In this document: piece by piece, positions 7,825 through 15,589 of the stretch
Numbering within the stretch: position 1 is the stretch's first letter
Layout: each line of letters begins with the position of its first letter
The notes under the pieces: generated by a model
Seen by the model: only the letters and a program-made list of their open reading frames with translations
Told to the model about the DNA's origin: nothing
Databases searched by the model: none
From: Candidatus Latescibacterota bacterium
Lineage (GTDB): Bacteria; Latescibacterota; UBA2968; UBA8231
Direction of reading: 5' to 3'
NCBI GenBank assembly: GCA_022827835.1
Contig: JAJEIO010000035.1
Coordinates: 1-33,541, forward strand
DNA length: 33,541 nucleotides
Program-made: the position numbers and the translations under genes

Positions 7825-10800
7825 TTACGTTCTGTACTTAACTGGAGTAGCCGAGGAGGGCACGGCTATTTGCCTTTTAGGCTGCAGCCGGATGGAATGG
7901 GGGCCGATCTGTTCCTCAATACCGATCAGCAAATCGTCGCAGGGATTGACGCGAATGGTCTTTGAGCGCACCATCTTGTCCTGCTCGCCGCCGTTTTGGA
8001 GCCGGAGCCACAACTCGCAATCGCCCGTGTGGCGCTCGCACAGTTGGCGCAACCGCCTGAGCAGGGGGTCGCCCACTTTATGGTAGGGCAGCGACAAAGT
8101 GATCGACTCGGTCAGTTGCGCTCGCACCGATTTGAGGGGCAGCGCGCTGTCGGCCTGTAAACTCAGGCGTCCGTTGCGCTCGCAGACGCGGCCCTCTACG
8201 AGGATGGTTTCGCCTTCCACGAGTAGCTGTTGGTGGCGGGCGAAGACTTCGGAGAAAAACGCGATATCGCCCGTGCTATTGAGGTCTTTGAGCGTGACAA
8301 AAGCGAAGGGATTGCCTCGGCGGTCAAAGAGCTTGCGCACCTCCTCGACTAGGCCGCCGACTCGCAGCCGCGCACCGTCGAGTTGCTCATCTATCTCGCT
8401 TAGGGGTCGCGCGAAGTTTTTGAGATCGCGGGCGTAGGGCTTGAGTGGATGGCTGGAGATATAGAGGCCCAACAGGTCGCGTTCCTTGGCCAGCCTTTCG
8501 CGCTCGGACCACTCCTCGATCTGGGGCAGTTCCTGCACTATCAGTTCGGACGAGCCGCCGCCGTCGAAGAGGCTAATCTGCCCCTTTTCGCGGTCTTCTT
8601 GGGCCTTACCTGCGGCCTTTAACGCCACCTCTAGCGCCTCCATTTTCTGTGCGCGATGGCCTTCCAGACCGTCCAATGCGCCAGCAGCAATCAGACTCTC
8701 GACCACGCGCCGGTTGACTGCGCGCAAGTCGATGCTCTCGCAGAACTCGAAGAGGGTCGTAAAAGGGCCTTCGGCAATCCGCGTATCGACTATACTCTGC
8801 GCCGCGCCCTCGCCGACGTTCTTGATCGCCGCCAATCCGTAGCGAATGCCCTCGTCCGTCGGCGTAAAATTGAGCGTACTCTGGTTGACGTCCGGCGGCA
8901 GGGCAGAAATGCCCATGCGGCGGCAGTCGTCGAGTAAGACGGTCAACCGGTCCGTATCTTTGCGCTCAAGAGTCAGGCTGGCGGCCATGTATTCTTGGGG
9001 ATAATGAGTTTTGAGGTACGCGTTTTTGTACGCACCTTCGGCATAGCAGACCGAGTGCGACTTGTTGAAGGCGTAGCCGGCAAAAATTTCGATCTCGCCG
9101 AAGAGCTTGTTGGCCAATGACTTTTCCACCCCGTTTGCAGTGCAGCCGCCGACGAAGTCCTTTTTGACCTTGGCCATTTCCTCGGGCTTTTTCTTGCCCA
9201 TCGCCTTGCGCAAAATATCGGCTTGGCCGAGGGTGAAACCGGCCAGTTCTTGGGCGATGCGCATGACCTGCTCCTGATAGACCATAATCCCATAGGTCGG
9301 CTCCAGAATAGACTCCAGCTTGGGGTGATCGTAAGAGACGGCCTCTTCGCCGCGCTTGCGGGCGATGAAGGTTGGGATATTGTCCATCGGCCCTGGGCGG
9401 TAGAGGGCATTCATGGCGATAATGTCTTCGATGGTGTCCGGCCTGAGCTTGATCAGGTATTCGCGCATCCCTGCGGACTCAAACTGGAAAACGCCGATTG
9501 TCTCGCCGCGGCCGAACAGGTCGAACGTGGCCCGATCGTCCCACGGAATGGCTTCCAGATCAAAGTCCGGCTCCTTGAGCTGAATCAGGCGCACGGCCTC
9601 CTCGACCAGCGAGAGCTCCTTCAAGCCCAAGATGTCCATCTTCAGCAAGCCGATGTCCATGCAGGTCTCGCCGACGAACTGGGTGGTTATAGTCCCGTTT
9701 TTGGGGGAGCGATAGAGTGGCACGTAGTTGGTTAGTTCTCCGGGAGCGATGATGACCGCGCAGGCGTGGACCGAGGCGTGACGCGCCATGCCCTCCAGCT
9801 TGCGGGCGTATTCGATCAGCTTGCCTTCGTTGCCGGGCGCTTGAGCCACCTGTTGTAGCTCGGGCACCCGCTCGATGGCCTTGTCGAGGGTAATTTTCAG
9901 TTCGGTCGGCACCTGCTTGGCGATGCGATCCACCTCGCCAAAGGACATGCCCAAAACCCGCCCGACATCGCGCACTACCGCTTTCGCCCCCATAGTCCCA
10001 AACGTGATGACTTGGGAGACGTTGTCCTTGCCGTACTTGTCCACTACATAGCGCAGCACTTCGTCGCGCCGGGTGTCGTCAAAATCGACGTCGATATCGG
10101 GGGGCTCAATGCGCTCGGGATTGAGGAAGCGCTCGAAGATCAGGTCGTACTTGATCGGATCTACATTGGTAATGCCGAGGCAATACGAGGCCAAGCAGCC
10201 AGCGGCCGAGCCGCGCCCCGGCCCCACGGAAATGCCCTGATTACGAGCGTAGTTGACAAGATCCCAGACGATGAGGAAATAGCCGGAAAAATCTTGGCTG
10301 GTGATGACGCTTAGCTCGTAGTCGAGCCGCTCCTGCACGGCCGGATCGACAGTGCCGTAGCGCCGCTCCAAACCCTCCTGCGCCAGTTGCGTCAGATAGT
10401 CGTCGCTGGAAGCGTAGCCAGCCGGGATCGGGAAGTCCGGCATATAGGTTTTCCCGAACTCGAGCTCGACGTTGCACTTGTCGGCAATTTCGAGAGTGCG
10501 CTCCAGCGCGTCGGGCAAATCCGCAAACAGCGTTCGCATCTCTTCGGGACTCTTCATGTAGAGTCCGTCGGGATAGCACAGGCGATTTTTCTCGTCAACT
10601 GTCTTGTTGGTCTGGATGCAGATCAGGGCATCGTGGGCGTCGTGGTCGGTGGCGCTCAGGAAGTGGAAGTCATTGGTGGCCACCAGCGGCACGCCCAGCT
10701 TGCGGTGCAGCTTGAGCAGGCCGTCGTTCACTTTGGCTTCAGGGTCGATGTCGTGGCGCTGGATCTCCAAGTAGTAGTCGTCGCCGAAGATGTCCATAAA

Positions 10801-11295
10801 CTCGCGGACGACCTTTTCGGCTGCGGCCAGCCCCTCGCGCTGGATCAGGTGCGGAATCTCGCCGCCGATGCAGGCCGACGTGCAAATCAGGCCCTCGGCG
10901 TGTTCGCGCAAAAGCTCCTTGTCTATGCGGGGATTGTAGTAGTAACCTTCGAGATAGCCCTTGGAGACGAGCTTGGTCAGATTGCGGTATCCAGTGGCGT
11001 CTTTGGCCAGCAAGACCAGGTGGTTGGAGGCGTGGGTTAGGCCGCGAGCGGCCTGGCGCGCGTGGCGGCTATCAATCGCCACATAAACTTCGCAGCCGAT
11101 GATGGGCTTAATGCCGGCGTCTTGGCAGGCCCTGTAGTGCTCAATGACGCCGAAGAGGTTGCCGTGATCTGTGATAGCCAAGGCCGGCATGCCCTGCTCG
11201 GCCGCTAACTCGGCCATCTCGCCGACCCGGCACGCTCCATCGAGCAGACTGTATTCGCTGTGACCGTGTAAATAGACGAAATCAGCCGAAGCCAT
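7825..11295 (-). CDS. dnaE: DNA polymerase III subunit alpha
   Basis: A 1156-aa protein, the usual DnaE length, the catalytic subunit of the chromosomal replicase. I start it at ATG 11295 because GGAGG lies 5 nt upstream; a GTG at 11301 is part of that ribosome site. The PHP domain (1-275) opens with HGHSEYSLLDG and keeps ITDHGN, GCEVYV, TSACIGGE and NDFHFL. The polymerase palm has GPGRGSAAG (358-366) and the catalytic aspartates in PDIDVDFDD (D402, D404). The helix-hairpin-helix, OB-fold (RVGGLVEEVRK) and tail regions follow. The last gene in its unit is the thioredoxin-like lipoprotein. A sigma70-type promoter is visible at 11399-11427. Confidence 0.97.
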   Translation of the reverse strand: MASADFVYLHGHSEYSLLDGACRVGEMAELAAEQGMPALAITDHGNLFGVIEHYRACQDAGIKPIIGCEVYVAIDSRHARQAARGLTHASNHLVLLAKDATGYRNLTKLVSKGYLEGYYYNPRIDKELLREHAEGLICTSACIGGEIPHLIQREGLAAAEKVVREFMDIFGDDYYLEIQRHDIDPEAKVNDGLLKLHRKLGVPLVATNDFHFLSATDHDAHDALICIQTNKTVDEKNRLCYPDGLYMKSPEEMRTLFADLPDALERTLEIADKCNVELEFGKTYMPDFPIPAGYASSDDYLTQLAQEGLERRYGTVDPAVQERLDYELSVITSQDFSGYFLIVWDLVNYARNQGISVGPGRGSAAGCLASYCLGITNVDPIKYDLIFERFLNPERIEPPDIDVDFDDTRRDEVLRYVVDKYGKDNVSQVITFGTMGAKAVVRDVGRVLGMSFGEVDRIAKQVPTELKITLDKAIERVPELQQVAQAPGNEGKLIEYARKLEGMARHASVHACAVIIAPGELTNYVPLYRSPKNGTITTQFVGETCMDIGLLKMDILGLKELSLVEEAVRLIQLKEPDFDLEAIPWDDRATFDLFGRGETIGVFQFESAGMREYLIKLRPDTIEDIIAMNALYRPGPMDNIPTFIARKRGEEAVSYDHPKLESILEPTYGIMVYQEQVMRIAQELAGFTLGQADILRKAMGKKKPEEMAKVKKDFVGGCTANGVEKSLANKLFGEIEIFAGYAFNKSHSVCYAEGAYKNAYLKTHYPQEYMAASLTLERKDTDRLTVLLDDCRRMGISALPPDVNQSTLNFTPTDEGIRYGLAAIKNVGEGAAQSIVDTRIAEGPFTTLFEFCESIDLRAVNRRVVESLIAAGALDGLEGHRAQKMEALEVALKAAGKAQEDREKGQISLFDGGGSSELIVQELPQIEEWSERERLAKERDLLGLYISSHPLKPYARDLKNFARPLSEIDEQLDGARLRVGGLVEEVRKLFDRRGNPFAFVTLKDLNSTGDIAFFSEVFARHQQLLVEGETILVEGRVCERNGRLSLQADSALPLKSVRAQLTESITLSLPYHKVGDPLLRRLRQLCERHTGDCELWLRLQNGGEQDKMVRSKTIRVNPCDDLLIGIEEQIGPHSIRLQPKRQIAVPSSATPVKYRT

Positions 11296-11593
11296 GATCA
11301 CCTCCGCTACCTGTATGCGCTAGTAAAAATCTTTGAACTTAGAGAATGCGGCCGAACAACGGGCCAGACTGCCTAGGGAAGGGCATCGCCTCGAGTGAAG
11401 CATAGCCAATTCAAAAAGGGCTGTCAATGTCCCAAAGAAGAGGCCATTTTTATAACATTTTATTATTATTTTATTTACAAAAAGAGAATTTGTTATACAC
11501 CGTTGACAAAACAGACCACACCCGCCTGCACGGCGAACTTGTCGCTAGCAATAGACCGGTCTATCTTTAATTTTTTGCCGAGGAGCTAATCAG
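11296..11593. other. Divergent intergenic region dnaE / Trm112-like gene
   Basis: 298 nt between divergent genes. The dnaE side (11296-11430) holds the leader and the promoter described separately. The middle (11446-11500) is strongly AT-rich with runs of TTATT. A TTGACA at 11503-11508 points toward the Trm112-like gene, but no good -10 follows it at 16-18 nt, so its promoter is not resolved. No further gene seen. Confidence 0.5.
11399..11427 (-). promoter_or_regulatory. Sigma70-type promoter for dnaE
   Basis: On the minus strand TTGACA (11427-11422) is followed after exactly 17 nt by TATGCT (11404-11399). The predicted start near 11391 gives a 5' leader of about 95 nt before the dnaE ATG. 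The -35 is a perfect consensus match and the -10 matches four of six. Confidence 0.7.
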
Positions 11594-11842
11594 ATGATCG
11601 ACCAAGAATTGTTGGCAATTCTCGCCTGCCCCGAGACTAAAGAGCCGGTCGCGCTCGCCGAGGAGGAACTCATTGCCGAACTCAACAGCCGCATTGCGCG
11701 CGGGGAAATCAAGAATCGGGCCGGTAAAACCGTAGAAGGCAAGATCGACGGCGGCCTAGTGCGCGCAGATGGCGCGTACCTCTATCCGATCCAAGACGAA
11801 ATCCCCATCCTGCTTCTCGACGAGGCCATTCCACTCCGCTAG
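11594..11842 (+). CDS. Trm112/UPF0434-like small protein
   Basis: An 82-aa protein with a GAGGAG ribosome site just upstream of ATG 11594. The ends match the Trm112 family: LLAILACPETKEPVAL at the start and DGAYLYPIQDEIPILLLDEAI at the end. Eukaryotic and archaeal Trm112 activates several methyltransferases; the bacterial role is unknown. The central insertion (LNSRIARGEIKNRAGKTVEG, about 29-48) is the longer version of the bacterial family. Only one cysteine (C12) is present, so the usual four-cysteine zinc site of the short forms is absent. Single gene, convergent with the tRNA-Leu unit. Confidence 0.8.
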   Translation: MIDQELLAILACPETKEPVALAEEELIAELNSRIARGEIKNRAGKTVEGKIDGGLVRADGAYLYPIQDEIPILLLDEAIPLR

Positions 11843-11851
11843 CGTCCGCGC

Positions 11852-11884
11852 AAAAAAAGGGACTGTGCGCTTATACAGTCCCTT
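11852..11884 (-). terminator. Rho-independent terminator of the pfkA-secG-tRNA-Leu unit
   Basis: Ten-bp stem AAGGGACTGT (11857-11866) with ACAGTCCCTT (11875-11884), 8-nt loop. On the minus strand it is followed by a run of seven T (11858-11852), the classical U-tract, so it chiefly ends the minus-strand transcript after the tRNA. It may also stop the Trm112-like gene. Confidence 0.88.
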
Positions 11885-11899
11885 GGTCAACTTACATTA

Positions 11900-11984
11900 T
11901 GGTGCCGAAGCGGGGATTCGAACCCCGACGCCCGAAGGCACTGCCCCCTCAAGACAGCGTGTCTACCAATTTCACCACTTCGGC
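11900..11984 (-). tRNA. leuU: tRNA-Leu(GAG)
   Basis: An 85-nt minus-strand tRNA with encoded CCA (11902-11900). The acceptor stem is GCCGAAG with CTTCGGC, the anticodon stem CTGTC/GGCAG with loop TTGAGGG, giving anticodon GAG (11950-11948), which reads CUU and CUC leucine codons. A long variable arm (GTGCCTTCGGGCGTC region) and GGTTCGAATCC T-arm mark a class II tRNA. It starts 18 nt after secG and ends 16 nt before the terminator stem, so it is co-transcribed with the glycolytic genes and secG. E. coli has the same secG-leuU neighbour order. Confidence 0.96.
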
Positions 11985-12002
11985 AAAAACTAGTTTGGCC
12001 TG

Positions 12003-12395
12003 CTACTGAGCTTCGGCCGGTGGCTCCTCAGCGGTCGAGGTCTCAGCGGCCTCTTCCTGCTCACCCAGCAGATGCTCTGCTTCCGGGATGGCGGGCACCG
12101 CTGCTGGCACCTGTTCCTCGGCCATCGTCCGTTGCGTCGCCGTCGTCGGAGTGGTCTCGGCCGTCTGAAAGGCCACTGACTGCACCAAACAGCTAAGCAT
12201 AAAAGCTGTGGCCAAAACGGTGGTGGCCTTGGTCAGAAACGTGGCTGCGGTACGGCCGCCCAACACGGAGGAAGAGGCTAAACCACCGCCGATCGAGCCA
12301 GCCAAGCCGCCCCCCTTGCCCGCCTGCAAGAGCACGGTCACGACTAGAAGCACGCAAATCAGCACGTGAAAAATCGTAAATAGAATCTCAAACAT
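12003..12395 (-). CDS. secG: Preprotein translocase subunit SecG
   Basis: A 130-aa membrane protein with two hydrophobic segments (about 3-23 and 52-76) separated by the typical cytoplasmic loop LLQAGKGGGLAGSIGGGLASSSVLGGR, in which the GGGLAGSxGGG pattern is diagnostic. SecG binds SecYE and promotes SecA-driven protein export. Residues 77-130 form an acidic, Pro/Ala/Glu-rich tail longer than in E. coli SecG. Start ATG 12395 has GAGAAAGA upstream. Located between tpiA and tRNA-Leu, an order common in bacteria. Confidence 0.93.
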   Translation of the reverse strand: MFEILFTIFHVLICVLLVVTVLLQAGKGGGLAGSIGGGLASSSVLGGRTAATFLTKATTVLATAFMLSCLVQSVAFQTAETTPTTATQRTMAEEQVPAAVPAIPEAEHLLGEQEEAAETSTAEEPPAEAQ

Positions 12396-12413
12396 AATCT
12401 TTCTCGAAATTAA

Positions 12414-12466
12414 GAATTACGAATTAGGAATTACGAATTGGATACGGTAATTCCCAATTCCTAATT
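12414..12466. repeat. GAATTACGAATT direct and inverted repeat
   Basis: GAATTACGAATT occurs twice (12414-12425 and 12428-12439). The segment 12422-12439 can also pair with 12449-12466 (AATTCCCAATTCCTAATT) apart from about three mismatches, around a 9-nt loop. It fills most of the tpiA-secG gap of 86 nt. It resembles short AT-rich intergenic repeats in other genomes, and may act as an mRNA processing or attenuation hairpin inside the unit. Confidence 0.55.
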
Positions 12467-12481
12467 GATATAAATTTAAGG

Positions 12482-13234
12482 TTAAAGGGCGGCCTTCACA
12501 ATAGCGGCAAACTGCCCGGCGTCCAGCGCGGCACCGCCGATCAAGCCTCCGTCGATGTTGTCTTGGGAAAAAAGCTCGGCTGCGTTTTCGGGCTTGACGC
12601 TGCCGCCGTACTGGATGCGCACCTCGTCGTCGGCTGCTTTTCCCAAGTGCCCAGCGAGGAAGTAGCGCATCATTGCATGCACCTCTTCGGCTTGCGCAGC
12701 CGTCGCCGTCACGCCGGTGCCAATCGCCCAAACCGGCTCGTACGCCCACACTATCGCGCTAGCTGCACCCGCCTCAATCCCGGCTAGGGCACCGCCCACT
12801 TGGCCGAGGACGACCTCTTCAATTCGGCCAGCTTCGCGCTCTTGCAGGGTCTCGCCGACGCAGACGATTGGACACAGGTCGGCTTGGAGGGCACAGGCTA
12901 GCTTGCGGTTGACCAGCGAGTCGTCCTCGCCGCAAAACTGCCTTCGCTCGGAGTGCCCTAGCAACACGTAAGAGCAACCAGCTGCCAAGAGCATGTCGGA
13001 GGATATTTCTCCGGTGAAAGCTCCCTGCTGCTCCCAGTGCATGTTCTGGGCCCCCAGCCCAATGGCACTGTCGGCAAGGGCTGCACGCACGGTTTCTAAG
13101 CAGGTGAATGGCGGGCAAACGACGACTTCTACGTCGAGCCCCGCGACGAGCGGCTTGATCTCTTCGACCAGTTCGACGGCCTCAGTAGCGGTCTTGTGCA
13201 TCTTCCAGTTGCCAGCGACAATGGGTCGGCGCAT
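12482..13234 (-). CDS. tpiA: Triosephosphate isomerase
   Basis: A 250-aa TIM of standard length, interconverting dihydroxyacetone phosphate and glyceraldehyde 3-phosphate. The active site is complete: N9 and K11 (AGNWKMH), H94 (LLGHSERR) and the catalytic E166 in AYEPVWAIGTG. The phosphate-binding IQYGGSVKPENA and a final GGLIGGAAL are present. Start ATG 13234 lies 1 nt after the pgk stop, indicating translational coupling. Third gene of the pfkA-pgk-tpiA-secG-tRNA unit; no gapA is present in the cluster. Confidence 0.97.
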   Translation of the reverse strand: MRRPIVAGNWKMHKTATEAVELVEEIKPLVAGLDVEVVVCPPFTCLETVRAALADSAIGLGAQNMHWEQQGAFTGEISSDMLLAAGCSYVLLGHSERRQFCGEDDSLVNRKLACALQADLCPIVCVGETLQEREAGRIEEVVLGQVGGALAGIEAGAASAIVWAYEPVWAIGTGVTATAAQAEEVHAMMRYFLAGHLGKAADDEVRIQYGGSVKPENAAELFSQDNIDGGLIGGAALDAGQFAAIVKAAL

Positions 13235-13235
13235 C

Positions 13236-14438
13236 TCAGTTTTCCTCGTCGTCCAAGGCCGCTACCCCGGGCAAGGCCCGTCCGCTCATGCACTCCAGCG
13301 AAGCCCCACCCCCAGTGGAAATATGAGTCATCGCTTGGGCTAAGCCGGCCTGAGTTATAGCCGCGGCCGTGTCCCCACCGCCAATAATGCTCACGGCACC
13401 CTCGCGGGTAGCGGCTGCTAGGGCTTGAGCGATCTGTTGGGTCCCTTGGGCAAAAGGTGCCATCTCGCACACTCCAAGAGGGCCGTTCCACACTATGGTG
13501 CCCCCTCGGGCGATCTGGTCGGCGTAGCACTGCCGGGTCTGGGGACCGATATCCATGCCCTGCCAACCGCGAGGGATGGCGTCGCGGGCGACTACTTGCG
13601 CTTGGGCATCGGCGGCAAAGCGGTCGGCGACCACACAATCCACGGGAAGCTGGAGGTCCAATCCCCCCGTTTCGACTCGGGTCAATAGCTGCTGGGCCGT
13701 ATCTAGGCGGTCCTCTTCGAGCAGCGAATCCCCGATTTCCAAGCCCATGGCCTTGAAAAAGGTATAGGCCATGCCGCCGCCGATGAGCAGGGCATCCACC
13801 CGGTCGAGCAAGTGCTCAATCAGCTCGATCTTGCCCGAGATCTTAGCCCCGCCCAAAACGGCAATAAATGGCCGCTGCGGACGGCGCAGGGCCTCGTCGA
13901 GATAGGAAATTTCTTGCTCCATCAACAGGCCGCTGGCCCCCGCGCCCATACAGCGCGGCACCCCCTCGGTCGAAGCGTGGGCCCGGTGCGCCGCTCCAAA
14001 GGCGTCGTTGACGTACGCATCGCCCAGGCCGGCCAACTGCTGGGCAAAAGTCTGCTCGTTTTGCTCTTCTTCCGGGTGGAAGCGCACATTCTCCAAAAGC
14101 AGGACTTGCCCTGGCTGCAAGACAGCGGCTTGGGCTGCGACCTCGGCACCGACACAGTCTGGAGCCATGTCCACCGCACGTCCCAACAATTGGCGAAGGC
14201 GCTCGGCTACCGGAGCCAGCGACAGCGCGGGTACTCGCTGGCCGCGAGGGCGGCCCAAGTGCGACATCAGAATGACAGACGCGCCCTGCGTCAACAAGTG
14301 CTCAACCGTTGGCAGGGCTGCGCGAATCCGCGTGTCATCGACGATCTGGCCAGCCTCGTCGAGCGGCACGTTGAAATCCACTCGCACGAGGATCCGCTTG
14401 CCAGCCACATCGAGGTCCCTGATGGTGCGTTTAGCCAT
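13236..14438 (-). CDS. pgk: Phosphoglycerate kinase
   Basis: A 400-aa enzyme of normal length that converts 1,3-bisphosphoglycerate and ADP to 3-phosphoglycerate and ATP. The family signature KRILVRVDFNVPLD lies at 13-26, followed by the substrate region SHLGRP, then VLGGAKISGKIELIEHLL in the hinge half and GGGDTAAAI in the nucleotide-binding C-terminal half. The start ATG 14438 is 4 nt after pfkA, and the stop is 1 nt before tpiA. Cytoplasmic, part of a glycolysis/gluconeogenesis unit. Confidence 0.97.
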   Translation of the reverse strand: MAKRTIRDLDVAGKRILVRVDFNVPLDEAGQIVDDTRIRAALPTVEHLLTQGASVILMSHLGRPRGQRVPALSLAPVAERLRQLLGRAVDMAPDCVGAEVAAQAAVLQPGQVLLLENVRFHPEEEQNEQTFAQQLAGLGDAYVNDAFGAAHRAHASTEGVPRCMGAGASGLLMEQEISYLDEALRRPQRPFIAVLGGAKISGKIELIEHLLDRVDALLIGGGMAYTFFKAMGLEIGDSLLEEDRLDTAQQLLTRVETGGLDLQLPVDCVVADRFAADAQAQVVARDAIPRGWQGMDIGPQTRQCYADQIARGGTIVWNGPLGVCEMAPFAQGTQQIAQALAAATREGAVSIIGGGDTAAAITQAGLAQAMTHISTGGGASLECMSGRALPGVAALDDEEN

Positions 14439-14442
14439 GCTA

Positions 14443-15492
14443 TCAACCGAAGAATACCGTCGCTAAATCGTATAGCTCTTGGTCAACTACCTTGAGTTGA
14501 TTGACTGCATCGGCGAGTGGGATCGCCACGATTTCATTGCCTTGCAGACTCACCATCTTGCCGAAATCGCCTGCCTGCACCAAGTCGATGGCGGCAATGC
14601 CAAAGCGCGTGCCCAAGACGCGGTCGAAGGCCGTGGGCGTCCCCCCGCGCTGCAAGTGCCCCAGCACCGTAACCCGCGTCTCGTAGCTCGTTGCTTCCTC
14701 GACCGCGTTGGCGACGAGTTGGCCGATGCCGCCCAGCTTGACGTGGCCGAACTCGTCGAGTCCTCCCTCGGAGACCACGTATTCGTTCTCCTTGCCTTCC
14801 GCTGAAATCTGTGCCCCCTCGGCCACTACCACGATCGAAAAGTCCTTGCCGCGCTCGTGTCGTTTGCGAATGGTGCTGACGATTTCCTGAATGGTGTACT
14901 TCTGCTCGGGAATGAGGATCATATCCGCGCCACCGGCCAAGCCAGCGTAGAGGGCAATCCAACCGCTGTGTCGCCCCATGACCTCAATGACCATCACTCG
15001 GTTGTGGGATTCAGCCGTGGTGTGAATTCGGTCGATGGCTTCGGTGACGATATTGACTGCGGTGTCAAAACCAAACGTGTAGTCCGTGCCATTCAGATCG
15101 TTGTCGATGGTCTTGGGCACGCCTATGACCGGCACGCCCATACTCGTCAGCTTATTGGCTACCCCGAGTGTGTCCTCGCCGCCGATGGCTACGAGCGCAT
15201 CTAATTTCATCCGTCGCATGTTATCGACGACGATTTCGCCGCCGTCTTCCTCTTTGAACGGATTGGTGCGCGACGTGCCGAGGATGGTGCCGCCCTTGGG
15301 CAAAATGCCGGAAATTTCCTCCAGTCCCAACGGCTCCCAATCGCACTCCATCATTCCTTTCCATCCCTTGAGAATGCCGCGAAAGCGATATCGGTACGCA
15401 GTAATGCCCTTGCGCACTACAGCGCGGATGACGGCGTTGAGGCCCGGACAGTCGCCTCCTCCGGTCAATATGCCGATCGTCCTTTCGGCCAT
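14443..15492 (-). CDS. 6-phosphofructokinase, group III, predicted PPi-dependent
   Basis: A 349-aa phosphofructokinase that phosphorylates fructose 6-phosphate. Conserved parts are GGGDCPGLNAVIR (11-23), GGEDTLG (104-110), PKTIDND with catalytic base D130 (126-132), and MGRHSGW (172-178). The phosphoryl-donor positions matter: ATP enzymes carry Gly in the GGDGS motif, and usually Gly in the TIDND approach (E. coli 104 and 124). Here the equivalents are D107 and K127, the pair linked to pyrophosphate use in Amycolatopsis-type enzymes. So I infer reversible, PPi-dependent activity; this is not proved. Start ATG 15492 has AAGGAG upstream. First gene of the glycolytic unit. Confidence 0.92.
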   Translation of the reverse strand: MAERTIGILTGGGDCPGLNAVIRAVVRKGITAYRYRFRGILKGWKGMMECDWEPLGLEEISGILPKGGTILGTSRTNPFKEEDGGEIVVDNMRRMKLDALVAIGGEDTLGVANKLTSMGVPVIGVPKTIDNDLNGTDYTFGFDTAVNIVTEAIDRIHTTAESHNRVMVIEVMGRHSGWIALYAGLAGGADMILIPEQKYTIQEIVSTIRKRHERGKDFSIVVVAEGAQISAEGKENEYVVSEGGLDEFGHVKLGGIGQLVANAVEEATSYETRVTVLGHLQRGGTPTAFDRVLGTRFGIAAIDLVQAGDFGKMVSLQGNEIVAIPLADAVNQLKVVDQELYDLATVFFG

Positions 15493-15560
15493 ATACGGAC
15501 TCCTTGGCTCGCGGCCAACTTTGGTATAGCTTGAATTATGGGGGGTTCCAAAAGCGCCTA

Positions 15561-15589
15561 AATGTAGGAGTTTGTTAGAATTAGGTCAA
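15561..15589 (-). promoter_or_regulatory. Possible promoter for the pfkA unit
   Basis: Minus-strand TTGACC (15589-15584), 17-nt spacer, then TACATT (15566-15561). The -35 matches five of six and the -10 four of six. The -35 overlaps the last codons of comF, so the pfkA unit may be transcribed both from here and by readthrough. The pfkA leader would be about 60 nt. Confidence 0.4.

Noticed and set aside
11501..11531. Promoter with TTGACA at 11503 for the Trm112-like gene
   Set aside because: No -10-like element lies at 16-18 nt from it (CTGCAC at the expected place).
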